Shown: positions 1 to 9,708 of the stretch, piece after piece
Numbering within the stretch: the first letter of the stretch is position 1
Layout of the letters: each line of letters begins with the position of its first letter
Source: JAGZEG01 sp963930185
GTDB lineage: Bacteria > Actinomycetota > Coriobacteriia > Coriobacteriales > UMGS124
Reading direction: 5' to 3'
Length of the DNA: 64,000 nt
NCBI GenBank assembly: GCA_963930185.1
Contig: CAWVLT010000002.1
Location: 1-64,000 of the forward strand
Position numbers and translations under genes: made by a program
The notes under the pieces: generated by a model
The model's database searches: none
The model's input: only the letters and a program-made list of their open reading frames with translations
Told to the model about the DNA's origin: nothing

Positions 1-305
1 TATCCGGCTCTCAAGGTCCTGCGCGCCCGCCCTGCCGGGCCGCGGCGCGAGGAAGTAATCTACTCTCCCCGGGGGCCGGGGTCAAGAGATACGGCCATTT
101 TTGATTCTGGTTCATAGTACGTTCACATTTATGCGGAGTTTCACGTGCCTGGAACCTCATTGCACCCACTTCACCGTCGAGGCGCCCCATCATCGACCGT
201 ATAATGATGCATAGATACGAGATCTACGTTAGCAGGTCGGCGGTCTCCTCTTCGATCAGGCATACGTACGGTGCGTCAGTTCGAGGCTGTGAGGTGTCAT
301 CCAAC
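1..305. other. gene-free left edge with a -10-like hexamer
   Basis: No convincing gene in this stretch. A perfect TATAAT lies at 200-205, about 100 bases upstream of the ArsC-like gene, but no good -35 is found at normal spacing. The Shine-Dalgarno-like GAGGTG at 291-296 belongs to that gene. Confidence 0.4.
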
Positions 306-647
306 GTGAACATACAGATATTCGGTACCAAAAAGTCCTTCGACACCAAGAAGGCCGAGCGGTACTTCAAGGAGCGTCGCATTCCCTTCCAGTACATAGA
401 CATGAAGGTGAAGGGCCTGAGCAAGGGCGAACTTGCTTCTGTCGTCAGCGCGCTTGGCGGGATCGAGGCGCTCGTCGATCCGGAGAACAAGGACCAGCAG
501 ACGGTTAAGCTTCTCCAGTACCTTGCGTCCGATCAGCGCTTCGACAAACTGCTCGAGAACCAGCATGTCATTCGGACCCCCATCGTCCGCAACGGTCGCC
601 AGGCGACGATCGGCTATCAGCCCGACGTCTGGGGCCAGTGGCAGTAG
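306..647 (+). CDS. ArsC/Spx-family protein lacking cysteines
   Basis: A 113-residue protein of the ArsC/Spx/YffB thioredoxin-like family. The GTG start at 306 is chosen because GAGGTG at 291-296 gives a good ribosome site and the family's first beta strand (NIQIFGTKKS) begins right there; an upstream in-frame extension has no support. The conserved RTPIV-RNG segment near residue 90 fits the family, where a cis-Pro and Arg shape the active site. Oddly, the position of the catalytic Cys (GTKKSFDTKKAE) is Ser11, and the whole protein has no cysteine, so arsenate- or disulfide-reductase chemistry is unlikely. A regulatory or binding role is inference only. It stands alone, with 158 bases to the HD gene. 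Confidence 0.85.
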   Translation: MNIQIFGTKKSFDTKKAERYFKERRIPFQYIDMKVKGLSKGELASVVSALGGIEALVDPENKDQQTVKLLQYLASDQRFDKLLENQHVIRTPIVRNGRQATIGYQPDVWGQWQ

Positions 648-805
648 GCACCAGGCATGCGGCCACACGCCCTTCCGACGACCACGCCCTGCAAGACGCA
701 AGGCATGGCGCCGTTCGGGGCATCTTCTCGAATTGACCCCGAAGCACCCCGCGCCCCCGTTCGCCGTGCGACCCAACCCCGAAAGACCGTCTGCTGGAGG
801 CAGCC

Positions 806-1663
806 ATGACATCGACCCCGTGCTCATCTCCCGACGCGACACGCATCGACCGCCAGCTCGTACGCGACGCGTTCGACAGGTACGTTGCGGACTATGACGC
901 GACGAACCCTCGGATCAAGCTGAAGATCGACCATACGTACCGCGTGGCGGCGCTGTGCGATCGGATCTCCGCTGCGGCCGGCCTCAGTTCGCGAGACATC
1001 GACCTTGCGTGGCTCTGCGGCATGCTGCACGACATCGGGCGCTTCGAGCAGGTCAGGCGCTTCGACACGTTCAACGACTCGGCGTCCGTGAGCCATGCTG
1101 CGCTTGGCGTCGAGATCCTGTTCGAGGACGGGCTGCTTGCGAAGTTCCTGCCGCCATGCCCGGCGGCGCAGACGACGCATCAGGGCGAGAGCGCGCCTCA
1201 CGCCGACATCGAGATCCTGCGGACCGCCATCGAGACGCATAGCGACTTTCGCCTCCCCGGGGACCTCGAACCTCGGACGCGCACGTTCTGCGACATCCTG
1301 CGCGATGCGGACAAGATCGACATCCTCAAGGCAAGCTGCCTCGAGCCGCCCGAGGCCATCTTCGGCTCGCCGGAAGACCAGATGCGGACGAGCCCGATTT
1401 CCCCCGCGGTGCGCAATGCGTTCTACGAGCATCGCACGGTGCTGAAAAGCGAACGCGCGCACCCGATCGACTATCTCATCAGCTACGCCTGCTTCGTGTT
1501 CGAGCTCGTCTATCATCAGAGTGCGCTGATCGCCCGCGAACAGGGGCACGTGTTCGAGCTGCTCTCCTATCGTTCGGACAATCCCGACACCGACAGCCAG
1601 CTCGCCCAGATGAGGGAGCACATGCGCTCCTGGCTGGACGCGCGTGTCTCGGGAGGCTGCTAG
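806..1663 (+). CDS. HD-domain phosphohydrolase
   Basis: A 285-residue HD-superfamily metal-dependent phosphohydrolase. The metal-ligand series is visible: His43, the paired H75-D76 of MLHDIGRFEQ, and a late Asp in the RDADKIDIL segment. GGAGG at 796-800 precedes the ATG by five bases. Substrates in this superfamily range from nucleotides to cyclic dinucleotides and cannot be told from the sequence. No membrane segment or second domain is seen. The gene is monocistronic and ends seven bases before the convergent minus-strand DUF697-like gene. Confidence 0.88.
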   Translation: MTSTPCSSPDATRIDRQLVRDAFDRYVADYDATNPRIKLKIDHTYRVAALCDRISAAAGLSSRDIDLAWLCGMLHDIGRFEQVRRFDTFNDSASVSHAALGVEILFEDGLLAKFLPPCPAAQTTHQGESAPHADIEILRTAIETHSDFRLPGDLEPRTRTFCDILRDADKIDILKASCLEPPEAIFGSPEDQMRTSPISPAVRNAFYEHRTVLKSERAHPIDYLISYACFVFELVYHQSALIAREQGHVFELLSYRSDNPDTDSQLAQMREHMRSWLDARVSGGC

Positions 1664-1669
1664 AGATCG

Positions 1670-2746
1670 CTAGACGCCGAGGGTGCCCTCGCCCGCATCG
1701 GGATCCTTGGGCGCCGATGAGGACCCCTCGTCGTCTCGGCCGCCCTCGGCCTGACGATCGCCTCGCCTGGCAAAACCGGACGTCACGCGGCCGAGCCATG
1801 ACTCCCCGGCGGTCTTGACCGAGCTGCGCACGGAGTTCCAGGCTGCGGAGCGCGCCTGGGAGAGCCTCTCCCCCACCATGTGGAACATCTCGGAGTAGAA
1901 GTCCGTCTCCTTCATGAGGGAGATGGCCTCGCCGTAGGAGGCGCGACGAACCTGCAGCTGCGAGGAGGGCTCGTCCTCGTCGAAGAGGAGGTGCTTAGTC
2001 ATGACGCCGACGCGATACGTCGTGAACGCGTTGACCATCCCCTGGGCGGTGGACGCGAGCAGGACGCCCGACACCTTGGACGTGGCCTGGCCGAGCACGA
2101 GCGGCAGCATCTCCTCGAGGTCGAGCTCCTCCAGGCCTCCCGCGAGCAGGGCACCGGCCATCACGCGCAGGTAGATGCGCGCGAGCTGCACGTTGCTCGG
2201 CCTGAACCCGCAGTCGGTGACGATCCCGCGCACGAGGGCGAAGTTGATGGAGAGCATGGACAGCGCGTCGTAGACGCCCGTCTGGGAGATCGCCGTGGCC
2301 GCGCATGCACCCACGGCCGACTTCTTGATCCTGGCGTTAACGCGCGGAACGCACACCTCGCGGTAGAGCTCTGCGAGCTGCTGGGAGGTGTCTGGGCCTG
2401 CCGTGCATGCCTCGAGACGGGCGAGCTGCTCCTGATCCAGCTCGACGTTGTCGCGAAGGTTCGCGGCGAGCCTGCGGCACCAGAGGGCCCGCGCGCGGCC
2501 GCGCCCGTCGTGCAGCCTCGCAAGCGAGAACACCGGGCGGCCAAGCACGCTGACGAGCGGCCACACGACCCCCGCAAGCACGAGGGTGACGACGAGCGCG
2601 TAGAACACGACGCCCAGCACCGCGCTGGAGCGCATCAGCCTGTCGCCGATGTCGAGGACACCGCTGAGCAGCCCGAGCACGACAAGCAGGCAGACGCACC
2701 CGACCGCCAGCCAGGTGCGCATCTTCGAGCGCCGGGGGGTGCCCAT
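1670..2746 (-). CDS. DUF697/YcjF-like membrane protein
   Basis: A 358-residue protein with two N-terminal membrane helices (about residues 10-30 and 40-62), followed by a soluble Ala-rich helical region that resembles the DUF697 family often linked to GTPases and envelope stress. The C-terminal 40 residues are charged and disordered. The start at 2746 has a weak ribosome site; the Met at residue 9 is an alternative. It lies eight bases after the stop of the large Gly-rich surface protein and is probably the last gene of a three-gene operon. Family assignment is moderate; function unknown. Confidence 0.6.
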   Translation of the reverse strand: MGTPRRSKMRTWLAVGCVCLLVVLGLLSGVLDIGDRLMRSSAVLGVVFYALVVTLVLAGVVWPLVSVLGRPVFSLARLHDGRGRARALWCRRLAANLRDNVELDQEQLARLEACTAGPDTSQQLAELYREVCVPRVNARIKKSAVGACAATAISQTGVYDALSMLSINFALVRGIVTDCGFRPSNVQLARIYLRVMAGALLAGGLEELDLEEMLPLVLGQATSKVSGVLLASTAQGMVNAFTTYRVGVMTKHLLFDEDEPSSQLQVRRASYGEAISLMKETDFYSEMFHMVGERLSQARSAAWNSVRSSVKTAGESWLGRVTSGFARRGDRQAEGGRDDEGSSSAPKDPDAGEGTLGV

Positions 2747-2753
2747 CTCAGGC

Positions 2754-5159
2754 CTACGCCATGTGACGGGCGCGATGGCGCACGTGCATCTGGCCGGTGC
2801 CCTCGATCACCTGGAACTGGCCGGTGGCCGCCGCACGCTGCGCGGGCGAGTCGTGACGGTGCTCGAACTCGTCCTTGACCAGGTAATCGATATAGGCCGG
2901 CGAGAGCGGCGACGTCTCGTAGATGCTCGGGTCGTAGGTGAACATGTCGGTGGCGGGCAGCTGCTCGTCAGCCGAGTAGACCGCGGGGACGCTGAAGCTG
3001 GTGCGCGATGCCGCGGCCACGACGGGCGCCTGCGCGGCGACGCGAACCGGCTCCATGGCGACCGTCGGCGCGTACAGGCTGCTGTCCAGATCGCCGATCT
3101 CGGGCACCACGCAGTTGAGGCGCGAGGACGCGCCCGTGACGGCGGACGTCATGCCGGCATAGGCCGACGCACCGCGCTGGATCTGGGGCACGCCGTCGCC
3201 CCTAGAGGCCGCAGACGGAGCGGGACGAGCCGGGTCGGCGACGCGCACACCCGATGGGGTTGCCTGCACCTGGCCCGCGAGGGTCTGCTGCATCGCGAGG
3301 ATCTTCTCGATCCTGGCGCGCTTCTCCTCGTCCTGGAGAAGCGGGGCCACGCGCGAGGGCGTGGAGGGCCCCACGACCGGCGCGAAGTAGTTCGTCTTTG
3401 ACGCCATCGTTGTCGACGGCGTGCGCGGCATGGTCGCGCTCGTTATGGAGCTGCGCTCGCTCGCGCCGCCAACGCCACGCGCGAGCTCGGCGTAGGCCAG
3501 GGCGCGCCAGTCATCGGCGGAGGCGAGGGGATCCACGCCCTCCTCGCCAAGCCCGCTGACGGAGCCCGGCTCGAACACGTCGAAGCCCGACAGGTCCTCG
3601 ACATGGGGGATGGCGCCGGAGAGCGACGCCCTCGAGACCGAACCCGCCGCCGAGCCCAGGCCCCACGTCGCCGCGGACGCGCCCGTCACGTCAGTCGACG
3701 AGGGCCGGACTGAAGGGGCGGCAGCGGCCCTGAGGAACGCGGCGGTCGAGAACTTGTCGGCGTCGTCGGGCGTCGACGAGGCGTCCGGGCCCTTGCCGCC
3801 CGGTCCCTGGGGGTCGGGGTCGAAGTCGAAGTCGGAGAGCAGGTCCGCGCCTGGCGCGGGAACGACGTGAGACGCAGCGGCCGACATGCTCGTCTGGGCG
3901 GGAGCCGAAGCGGCGTCCAGCGACTCGCCGCTGGCAAACGCCATGGCGAGGCGCTCGAGCTCGTCGTCGTCAGACCCCTGCGAGGTGGCCATGCCCACGG
4001 CCTGCCGCTCGGAGCGAACGGGTGCGGACGGCGCGGTGAAGAAGGGGCGCACGTCAGCGACCATCGCGCCCTCGTCCGAGTCATCCGCGCGCTCGTCGCG
4101 GCCCGTGACCGCATGTCTGATCCCCATGAACGCGCCCACGGCCACGCCGCTGGCGACGACGCCGACGCCGGCGCCCAGGACGTACGGCAAGACGGGCAGC
4201 GAGCTGCTCTGCTGCTCGTAGCTTGCGTACAGCCCGGAGGAGGAGAGGTCGGCGTCGATGCTGTCGGCAAGGCTGCCCACGGTGACGGCAACCTCGGAGG
4301 CCACGCGGGCACGCTCCTGAGCGGCCAGCGTCTCGGCGAACGAGGCACCGGTCGTGGCCGCGGAGGCGCCCCCGTCAAAACCCAGGGTCACGAGGTTGAC
4401 CGACGAGAGGTCGTAGCCTTCCGGCAGGGCGATGGAGAAGGTCCCGTCCTCGCCCGCGACGGCCTCGGCCACAAGAGTGCCCGCCGCGTCGTAGGCCTGC
4501 ACGGTGGCCCCGGGGACCGCCGTGCCGCTCAGCACGCGATCGGCCTGGGACCAGCCGGTGATGACCGGGGCGGCGACGGTCTCCTCAACCGCGGCCTCTT
4601 CCTCGGGTACGGTCTCCTGCGCCGCGACCTCACTCGTCGTGGCGTACGGGTCGGCGAAGGCCCCGGGCGAGGCAGCCACCGATGAGGTGTCTCCCCCGCC
4701 GTAGGTCTCCTCGTAGGAGGGGACGTAGTCGGGCGTGCTGCCGGCGTCGATGAGGTCGCCGGTGCCCGTGTCGCCCCAGCTGCCGCCGCCGTCCCCGGCG
4801 GGCACGTCGCCGGACGCGTCACCGCCGCCGGTGTCGCCGGACGTATCGCCACCCGTGTCAGGGGGAAGCTCGGGCGCCGGGTCGACGACCTCGCCACCAC
4901 CCGAGGTGTCCCCACCCGTCTCGCCGCCGGTCTCGCCACCGGTCGAGCCACCCGTGTCGATGGAGGGCACGTCGGGGGTCCAGCCGGCGTCGGGAACATC
5001 CTCGGTCGCGAGGGCGCCCGCGGGCGTCAGCGCAAGGCCGAGCATCGCGGCCAGGCCGGCCGTGCACAGACGCATGCGAAGGTCGCCGCCCTGGCGGGCA
5101 GAGGCGACGCACGCCGGCTCGAAGTGCTGGGGCACGGCGAAGTGACGACCGCGGTTCAT
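2754..5159 (-). CDS. exported Gly/Thr/Asp-rich single-pass surface protein
   Basis: About 801 residues. The start at 5159 has AGGAG five to six bases upstream; a later Met at 5075 would give a more typical signal peptide. A hydrophobic signal segment sits at about residues 30-51. It is followed by a low-complexity linker rich in D-T-G-G repeats (about 65-135), an Ig/carboxypeptidase-regulatory-like beta module (about 200-260, with VLSGTAVPGATVQAYD) and one membrane helix (about 325-350). The remaining 450 residues are low-complexity and probably cytoplasmic. It follows the GH73 glucosaminidase by 13 bases in the same direction. A role in wall or surface architecture is inferred from this context; no catalytic motif is seen. 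Confidence 0.75.
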   Translation of the reverse strand: MNRGRHFAVPQHFEPACVASARQGGDLRMRLCTAGLAAMLGLALTPAGALATEDVPDAGWTPDVPSIDTGGSTGGETGGETGGDTSGGGEVVDPAPELPPDTGGDTSGDTGGGDASGDVPAGDGGGSWGDTGTGDLIDAGSTPDYVPSYEETYGGGDTSSVAASPGAFADPYATTSEVAAQETVPEEEAAVEETVAAPVITGWSQADRVLSGTAVPGATVQAYDAAGTLVAEAVAGEDGTFSIALPEGYDLSSVNLVTLGFDGGASAATTGASFAETLAAQERARVASEVAVTVGSLADSIDADLSSSGLYASYEQQSSSLPVLPYVLGAGVGVVASGVAVGAFMGIRHAVTGRDERADDSDEGAMVADVRPFFTAPSAPVRSERQAVGMATSQGSDDDELERLAMAFASGESLDAASAPAQTSMSAAASHVVPAPGADLLSDFDFDPDPQGPGGKGPDASSTPDDADKFSTAAFLRAAAAPSVRPSSTDVTGASAATWGLGSAAGSVSRASLSGAIPHVEDLSGFDVFEPGSVSGLGEEGVDPLASADDWRALAYAELARGVGGASERSSITSATMPRTPSTTMASKTNYFAPVVGPSTPSRVAPLLQDEEKRARIEKILAMQQTLAGQVQATPSGVRVADPARPAPSAASRGDGVPQIQRGASAYAGMTSAVTGASSRLNCVVPEIGDLDSSLYAPTVAMEPVRVAAQAPVVAAASRTSFSVPAVYSADEQLPATDMFTYDPSIYETSPLSPAYIDYLVKDEFEHRHDSPAQRAAATGQFQVIEGTGQMHVRHRARHMA

Positions 5160-5172
5160 GTGAGCTCCTGTT

Positions 5173-6972
5173 CTAGTTGCCTGCATATGAGGGCACCTCG
5201 AAAATCAGCGAGAAGTTGGAATAGTCGGCGTAGAGCTGGGTGAGGTAGTACGTCTGGGCATACGCCCAGGCGACGTCGGTTGCGTACTCGTGCCAGGGCT
5301 TCTCCCAGTACGTCGCGGCGTACTCGGGATGCCAGAGCATCTTGTAGAGCGTGTTCTGGCCCGACAGCGTCGAGGAGTTCGGCGCGATGTACCAGCTCGC
5401 GATGATCTTGGCCCCACCGTAGATGGCGTCGTAGACGCTCGTCCAGCCCTGCTCGTAGGCCATCTTGGCACCGCCGTTGATCGGGTTGGAGTCGTAGGCG
5501 CCGATGCCGTAGACGTTGTAGACCAGCGTCGTTCCCTCGCGCTGCTCGTCGTAGGCCGTCTCGGTCTCGGGGTCGTACCACAGGCCGCAGGCAAGACGCG
5601 AGCTGCCGTAGCCGGTCTCGTGGATGGCGTGGCTGATGAGGTACGCCTCGTTGACGTTGAAGGCGTAGGCGGCGTCGGAGAACGCCTGCCCCTGGCCGGC
5701 GAGCACGCCGCAGTCTGACAGCTGTGCGTTGAGCTCGGAGATGCTGACGCCCGCCGGGGTGTCGAGGCGCATGAACTGGAAGAAGCCGGAGGTGCCCTCG
5801 GGGAAGTTCTCGGGGTTGAGGTAGGTGCGGATGTCCGCCGCGGTGGCGGAGACGCCCGTGTTGCCGATGATGTGCGTGCCGTCGTTCTGCAGCGACACCA
5901 TGTCGCTGAGCGTCAGGCCGTAGCTCTGGTAGGTGATGCTGATGTTGCCGAGCGGCACCACGTTGACCTCCTCGCCGCTCAGGTACATGGTCACGCCGTC
6001 GTAGAGCACTTGGTACCAGCCGTTGCCCAGGTCGGCGGCGGGCAGCACCGTGCCGTAGGAGAAGCCCTCCAGCTCCGTCGACGGGTAGTTGTCCCAGCTC
6101 GGCTCGCTCATGCCGCTGGCACGGGAGACGTTGGTGATCAGCCAGGCGTTGGTCGTGATCTGGACGTCGTCGCCCCCCTCGTCGCCATCGCCGGCGTCAC
6201 CGCCCTCGTCGATGACCGGAGGCTCGGTGCCGACCTCGCTCTTGAGCACGAACACCGTCCTGCTTGCGCCATCGACGTTCATGCTCGCCATGAGCCAGTC
6301 GGCGTTGAAGTCCGCGAACCACAGCTGCACGCCGGGATCGAAGGTCGCAAGGACGGCGGAGGCGGTGTCGGGCGCCTGGTAGACGTTCGCGCCATACGCG
6401 CCCGCATAGCGCTCGAGCGTGCCCGACTCCGCCGGGTCGTACAGGAGCACCTGCCAGGTGGGGATGTAGCAGATCTGGCCGCTCGAGAGGCGGGCCATGT
6501 AGAAGCTGTCGTTGAACACGCAAAACTGGATGGTGCTGCCCCAGGAGAAGACGTCAAGCGCCTCGGAGTACTCGCTGGGCGCGATGTACACGCTCATGTC
6601 GCCGCCCACGACGGCGCCGCGCAGCACGCTGGAGTCCTGGGCGGTGTACAGGGCAAGCGAGTCGAGCCCGTAGAAGTACAGGGGCGTGGAGGCTCCGTTC
6701 ACGTCGAACCGCGCGCCGTACCAGCCGCCCTCGACCTCGGCCGCCTGCAGCGTCGTGCCGGCGGGCAGCGTCATCTGCACCTCGCCGGCGCCGTCGGTGG
6801 CGGCGTAGAGCGCAAGCTCGGAGGTGACCGTTCCCCTGACGATGTCACCGGGGGCGGCCTGGGCAATCTTTGGGGTCGCACAGAAGGCCATGCACACCGC
6901 CAGCGCCATGGCTACCAGTGCCAGGGCGAGGCGCGCGGGGCCAACAAGCGACAACGGCATGCTGCGTTTCAA
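5173..6972 (-). CDS. secreted N-acetylglucosaminidase with SH3-like repeats
   Basis: A 599-residue exported muramidase/glucosaminidase (GH73 family). The TTG at 6972 is preferred because a GGAG lies eight bases upstream and it leaves an ordinary signal peptide ending near KIAQA-APGD; the ATG at 6960 is possible. Residues about 40-400 hold repeated SH3b-like beta modules (for example YAATDGAGEVQMTLPAGTTL and YQAPDTASAVLATF). The C-terminal catalytic domain begins near residue 400 and carries HETGYGSS with the predicted catalytic Glu452, followed by conserved YNVYGIGA. It should cleave peptidoglycan during growth or separation. First gene of the operon with the Gly-rich protein and the DUF697-like protein. 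Confidence 0.9.
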   Translation of the reverse strand: MKRSMPLSLVGPARLALALVAMALAVCMAFCATPKIAQAAPGDIVRGTVTSELALYAATDGAGEVQMTLPAGTTLQAAEVEGGWYGARFDVNGASTPLYFYGLDSLALYTAQDSSVLRGAVVGGDMSVYIAPSEYSEALDVFSWGSTIQFCVFNDSFYMARLSSGQICYIPTWQVLLYDPAESGTLERYAGAYGANVYQAPDTASAVLATFDPGVQLWFADFNADWLMASMNVDGASRTVFVLKSEVGTEPPVIDEGGDAGDGDEGGDDVQITTNAWLITNVSRASGMSEPSWDNYPSTELEGFSYGTVLPAADLGNGWYQVLYDGVTMYLSGEEVNVVPLGNISITYQSYGLTLSDMVSLQNDGTHIIGNTGVSATAADIRTYLNPENFPEGTSGFFQFMRLDTPAGVSISELNAQLSDCGVLAGQGQAFSDAAYAFNVNEAYLISHAIHETGYGSSRLACGLWYDPETETAYDEQREGTTLVYNVYGIGAYDSNPINGGAKMAYEQGWTSVYDAIYGGAKIIASWYIAPNSSTLSGQNTLYKMLWHPEYAATYWEKPWHEYATDVAWAYAQTYYLTQLYADYSNFSLIFEVPSYAGN

Positions 6973-7320
6973 GGGTGTGTCTCCCGTTGTCTCGGTCAAG
7001 TTGTCATCGATGGCGGCCGACGCGAATCGCCCGGCATAATGCCATCAGTTGCATAGGGTATCTTTTCTGCCGTTCACTTGCAAGAAAGCTCCCCGTCTTA
7101 CCTCGAAAAATGCCACTTCTCAACGATTATTCCGCGGTCTTGAATGACCCGTATCATTATAGTCTCACGTAAGAGTTTATTGTTATCGTCACTCATTCCT
7201 TAAAGCTCTACTGCAGAGTCTTGCGCTCGCCCGGCGCAGGCAAATACGAAAAAACGGGCGCCCCGCAGCTGGGGACGCCCGTCATGGTTACGCTACGGCT
7301 CACAAAAGGGCCGTCGGATA
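6973..7320. other. intergenic gap: promoter region and rho terminator
   Basis: No gene. It carries the upstream region of the glucosaminidase operon and, at 7249-7281, the rho terminator. A 14-base motif AGAAGTGGCATTTT lies on the minus strand at 7107-7120 and recurs upstream of a flavoprotein gene at 40518-40531. Confidence 0.6.
7249..7281 (-). terminator. intrinsic terminator of transaldolase-rho
   Basis: Reading the minus strand, a GC-rich hairpin (arms 7271-7281 and 7255-7264, loop of about six) is followed by six T residues. It lies 40 bases after the rho stop. Confidence 0.9.
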
Positions 7321-9708
7321 TCACAACTCCGCGTTGAGCTCCTGCAGCTGGGCCTTCTTTGCGCTGCGGATGAGGAACTCCTCGTTGTTGTTGGTGGCCT
7401 TGAGGCTCTTGATGAGCGACTGCATGGCGCGCTCGTTGCTGTTCATGTTCGCGAGGATGCGGCGCAGCCCCCAGATGAACGGCGCCATGCCGGGCTCGAG
7501 CAGCAGCTCCTCCTTGCGCGTGCCCGAGGCGATGGGGTCGATCGCCGGGAAGATCCGCCGGTCGGCGAGCTCGCGGTCGAGGCGAAGCTCCATGTTGCCC
7601 GTACCCTTGAACTCCTCGAAGATGACCTCGTCCATCTTCGAGCCCGTCTCGACCAGGGCCGACGCCAGGATGGTGAGCGAGCCGCCGCCCTCGATGTTGC
7701 GCGCGGCGCCGAGGAAGCGCTTGGGCGGATAGAGCGCCGTGGAGTCGACGCCGCCCGACAGGATGCGTCCCGAGGCCGGCTGCGCGAGGTTGTACGCACG
7801 CGCGAGCCTGGTGATGGAGTCGAGCAGGATCACGACGTCCTCCCCCAGCTCGACCAGGTGCTTGGCGCGCTCGATCACCAGCTCGGAGACCGTGATGTGG
7901 TTGTCACTGGGCATGTCAAACGTAGAGGCCACGACCTCGCCCTTGATGGAGCGCTGCATGTCGGTGACCTCCTCGGGGCGCTCGTCCACCAGAAGGCAGA
8001 TGAGATGCACCTCGGGGTTGTTCACCGAGATGGACTCGGCGATCTTCTTGAGCACCGTGGTCTTGCCCGCCTTGGGGGGGCTCACGATGAGGCCGCGCTG
8101 GCCCTTGCCGATGGGGGCGACGAGGTCGATGCAGCGGCCGAGGATCGAGTCGCGGCCATGCTCCATGCGCAGGCGCTCGTCGGGGAAGACGGGCGTGAGG
8201 TCGCCGAAGCGGGGACGGGTGCGCACCTCCTCGAGCGGGCGGCCGTTGACCGTCTGGACCTTGTTGAGCGCGGCGTACTTGTCTCCGGGGCGCCCCGCGT
8301 GCCCGATGCCCGTCACGTAGTCGCCGCGACGAAGGCCGTTGGCGCGGATTGCCTGCGAGCTCACGTAGACGTCATGCTCGGCGGGCAGATATCCCTTGGT
8401 GCGGACAAAGCCGTAGCCCTCCTGCATGATGTCGAGGATACCGGAGAAGTCGAAGAACCCCTCCTGCTTCACCATGGCGGTGTAGACGGCGTCGACGAGG
8501 TCGGACTTCTTGAGGCCCGCGGGGTCGACGCCGAGCTCGGTTGCCTTGGCGCGCAGGTCCGCGACCTTGAGCGCGGCGAGCTCCTCGCGGTTGGTCTTGG
8601 GGGTGGCGGCCTCGTGGGGCTGCTGGCGGCGCTGCCGGCGGTTGTTCTGGCCGGCATCCCGCATGCGGCCCTGCTGCTGGCCGCGGTCACGGTCCCGATC
8701 GCGGCCGTTGCCCTGGGCGGGGCTCATGCGCTGCTGGCGCTGGCGATGCTGCGGGTACTGACCGTCCTGGCGCTGGCGATAGCCGCGGCGCTGCTGGTAG
8801 GAGCCCTCCTCGCGGCCCTGCGCCTGCTCGCCGCCCCGCTCCTGCTGGGCGGGCCTGTCCTGCGACGGGTCACCCTCGCGGCCGGCGGGGCGCCCGTCAC
8901 GCTCCTGCTCGGCCTGGGCGCGCTCGCCCGCGGCCTGGTCGGTGCGCGGGGCCTTCGGTGCGTACGTGTGCCTGCGGGCGATGCGGGTGTCCTGGGACGC
9001 CCCCTGCGCGGCCTCGTCGGAGGGCGTCTTCTCCGCCGGGGCGCCAGTGGCCTCGGCGACGGCGCCGCCTGACGCCTGCAGGCGCTCGATCTCCTGGCGG
9101 CGAGCCTCCTCGAGCGCCTTGCGGGCCTGGATCTCCGCGTTGGACGGACGGCCGCGGCGACGGCGCGGAAGGGGCGGGAGCGCCTCGATGGCCGCCTTCA
9201 CGGCGTCACTCTCCACGCCAGTGCCGCCTTCGCGCGCCTCCGCCTTGGCAGGCGTTGCGGGGTCGGGGCTGGCCTCGGCCGTCGGCACGTCCGCCTGCTG
9301 GTCGGCAGGCTTGCGGCGCGTGCGGCGGCGCGCGGGCGCCGGGCCGTCCTCCTGGGTATCGGGCCGGTCGTCAGCGGTCTGGCCCGTCGCCTCGTCAGCC
9401 TGGGGCGCCCCGCTCGCCTCGCGCTTGGCAGTGCGGCGCGCGCGGCGACGAGGGGCGGACGAGGACTCGCCTGCGGGGCCATCTGACCCTGTGGCGTCGC
9501 GATCGTCCGCGGAGGCGTCGCCTGCGGCCTCGGCCACCGGTGCGGCGCCCTCCTCCCCCGAGGTGCTCGCCTCACGCTTGGGGCGACGAGTGCGGCGGCG
9601 GGCCGGCTGCATGTCGGCCTCGGCGCGGGCGGGCTGGCCTTCGGCCTGCTCGCCGCCGGGAGCGGCGAGCTCAGGAAGCTGGGCGTCGCCGTTATCGCTC
9701 ACACTCAT
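7321..9708 (-). CDS. rho: transcription termination factor Rho, long N-terminal extension
   Basis: Hexameric RNA-dependent ATPase that ends transcription. The 795 residues exceed the roughly 420 of E. coli Rho. The first 370 or so are a disordered Arg/Gln/Gly/Glu-rich extension with several RRRxRR patches. The Rho N-terminal helical domain follows (LKVADLRAKATELG), then the cold-shock-like RNA-binding domain (GYGFVRTKGYL) and the ATPase with P-loop SPPKAGKTT (about 543-551), LLVDERPEEV and LLDSITRLARAYN. Long basic insertions are known in actinobacterial Rho. The start overlaps the transaldolase stop as ATGA, implying translational coupling. Both are transcribed leftward to the terminator at 7249-7281. 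Confidence 0.98.
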   Translation of the reverse strand: MSVSDNGDAQLPELAAPGGEQAEGQPARAEADMQPARRRTRRPKREASTSGEEGAAPVAEAAGDASADDRDATGSDGPAGESSSAPRRRARRTAKREASGAPQADEATGQTADDRPDTQEDGPAPARRRTRRKPADQQADVPTAEASPDPATPAKAEAREGGTGVESDAVKAAIEALPPLPRRRRGRPSNAEIQARKALEEARRQEIERLQASGGAVAEATGAPAEKTPSDEAAQGASQDTRIARRHTYAPKAPRTDQAAGERAQAEQERDGRPAGREGDPSQDRPAQQERGGEQAQGREEGSYQQRRGYRQRQDGQYPQHRQRQQRMSPAQGNGRDRDRDRGQQQGRMRDAGQNNRRQRRQQPHEAATPKTNREELAALKVADLRAKATELGVDPAGLKKSDLVDAVYTAMVKQEGFFDFSGILDIMQEGYGFVRTKGYLPAEHDVYVSSQAIRANGLRRGDYVTGIGHAGRPGDKYAALNKVQTVNGRPLEEVRTRPRFGDLTPVFPDERLRMEHGRDSILGRCIDLVAPIGKGQRGLIVSPPKAGKTTVLKKIAESISVNNPEVHLICLLVDERPEEVTDMQRSIKGEVVASTFDMPSDNHITVSELVIERAKHLVELGEDVVILLDSITRLARAYNLAQPASGRILSGGVDSTALYPPKRFLGAARNIEGGGSLTILASALVETGSKMDEVIFEEFKGTGNMELRLDRELADRRIFPAIDPIASGTRKEELLLEPGMAPFIWGLRRILANMNSNERAMQSLIKSLKATNNNEEFLIRSAKKAQLQELNAEL

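Noticed and set aside
4700..5000. Tandem DNA repeat in the Gly/Thr/Asp-rich protein
   Set aside because: It is coding low complexity within a single surface protein linker, not a separate repeat element.
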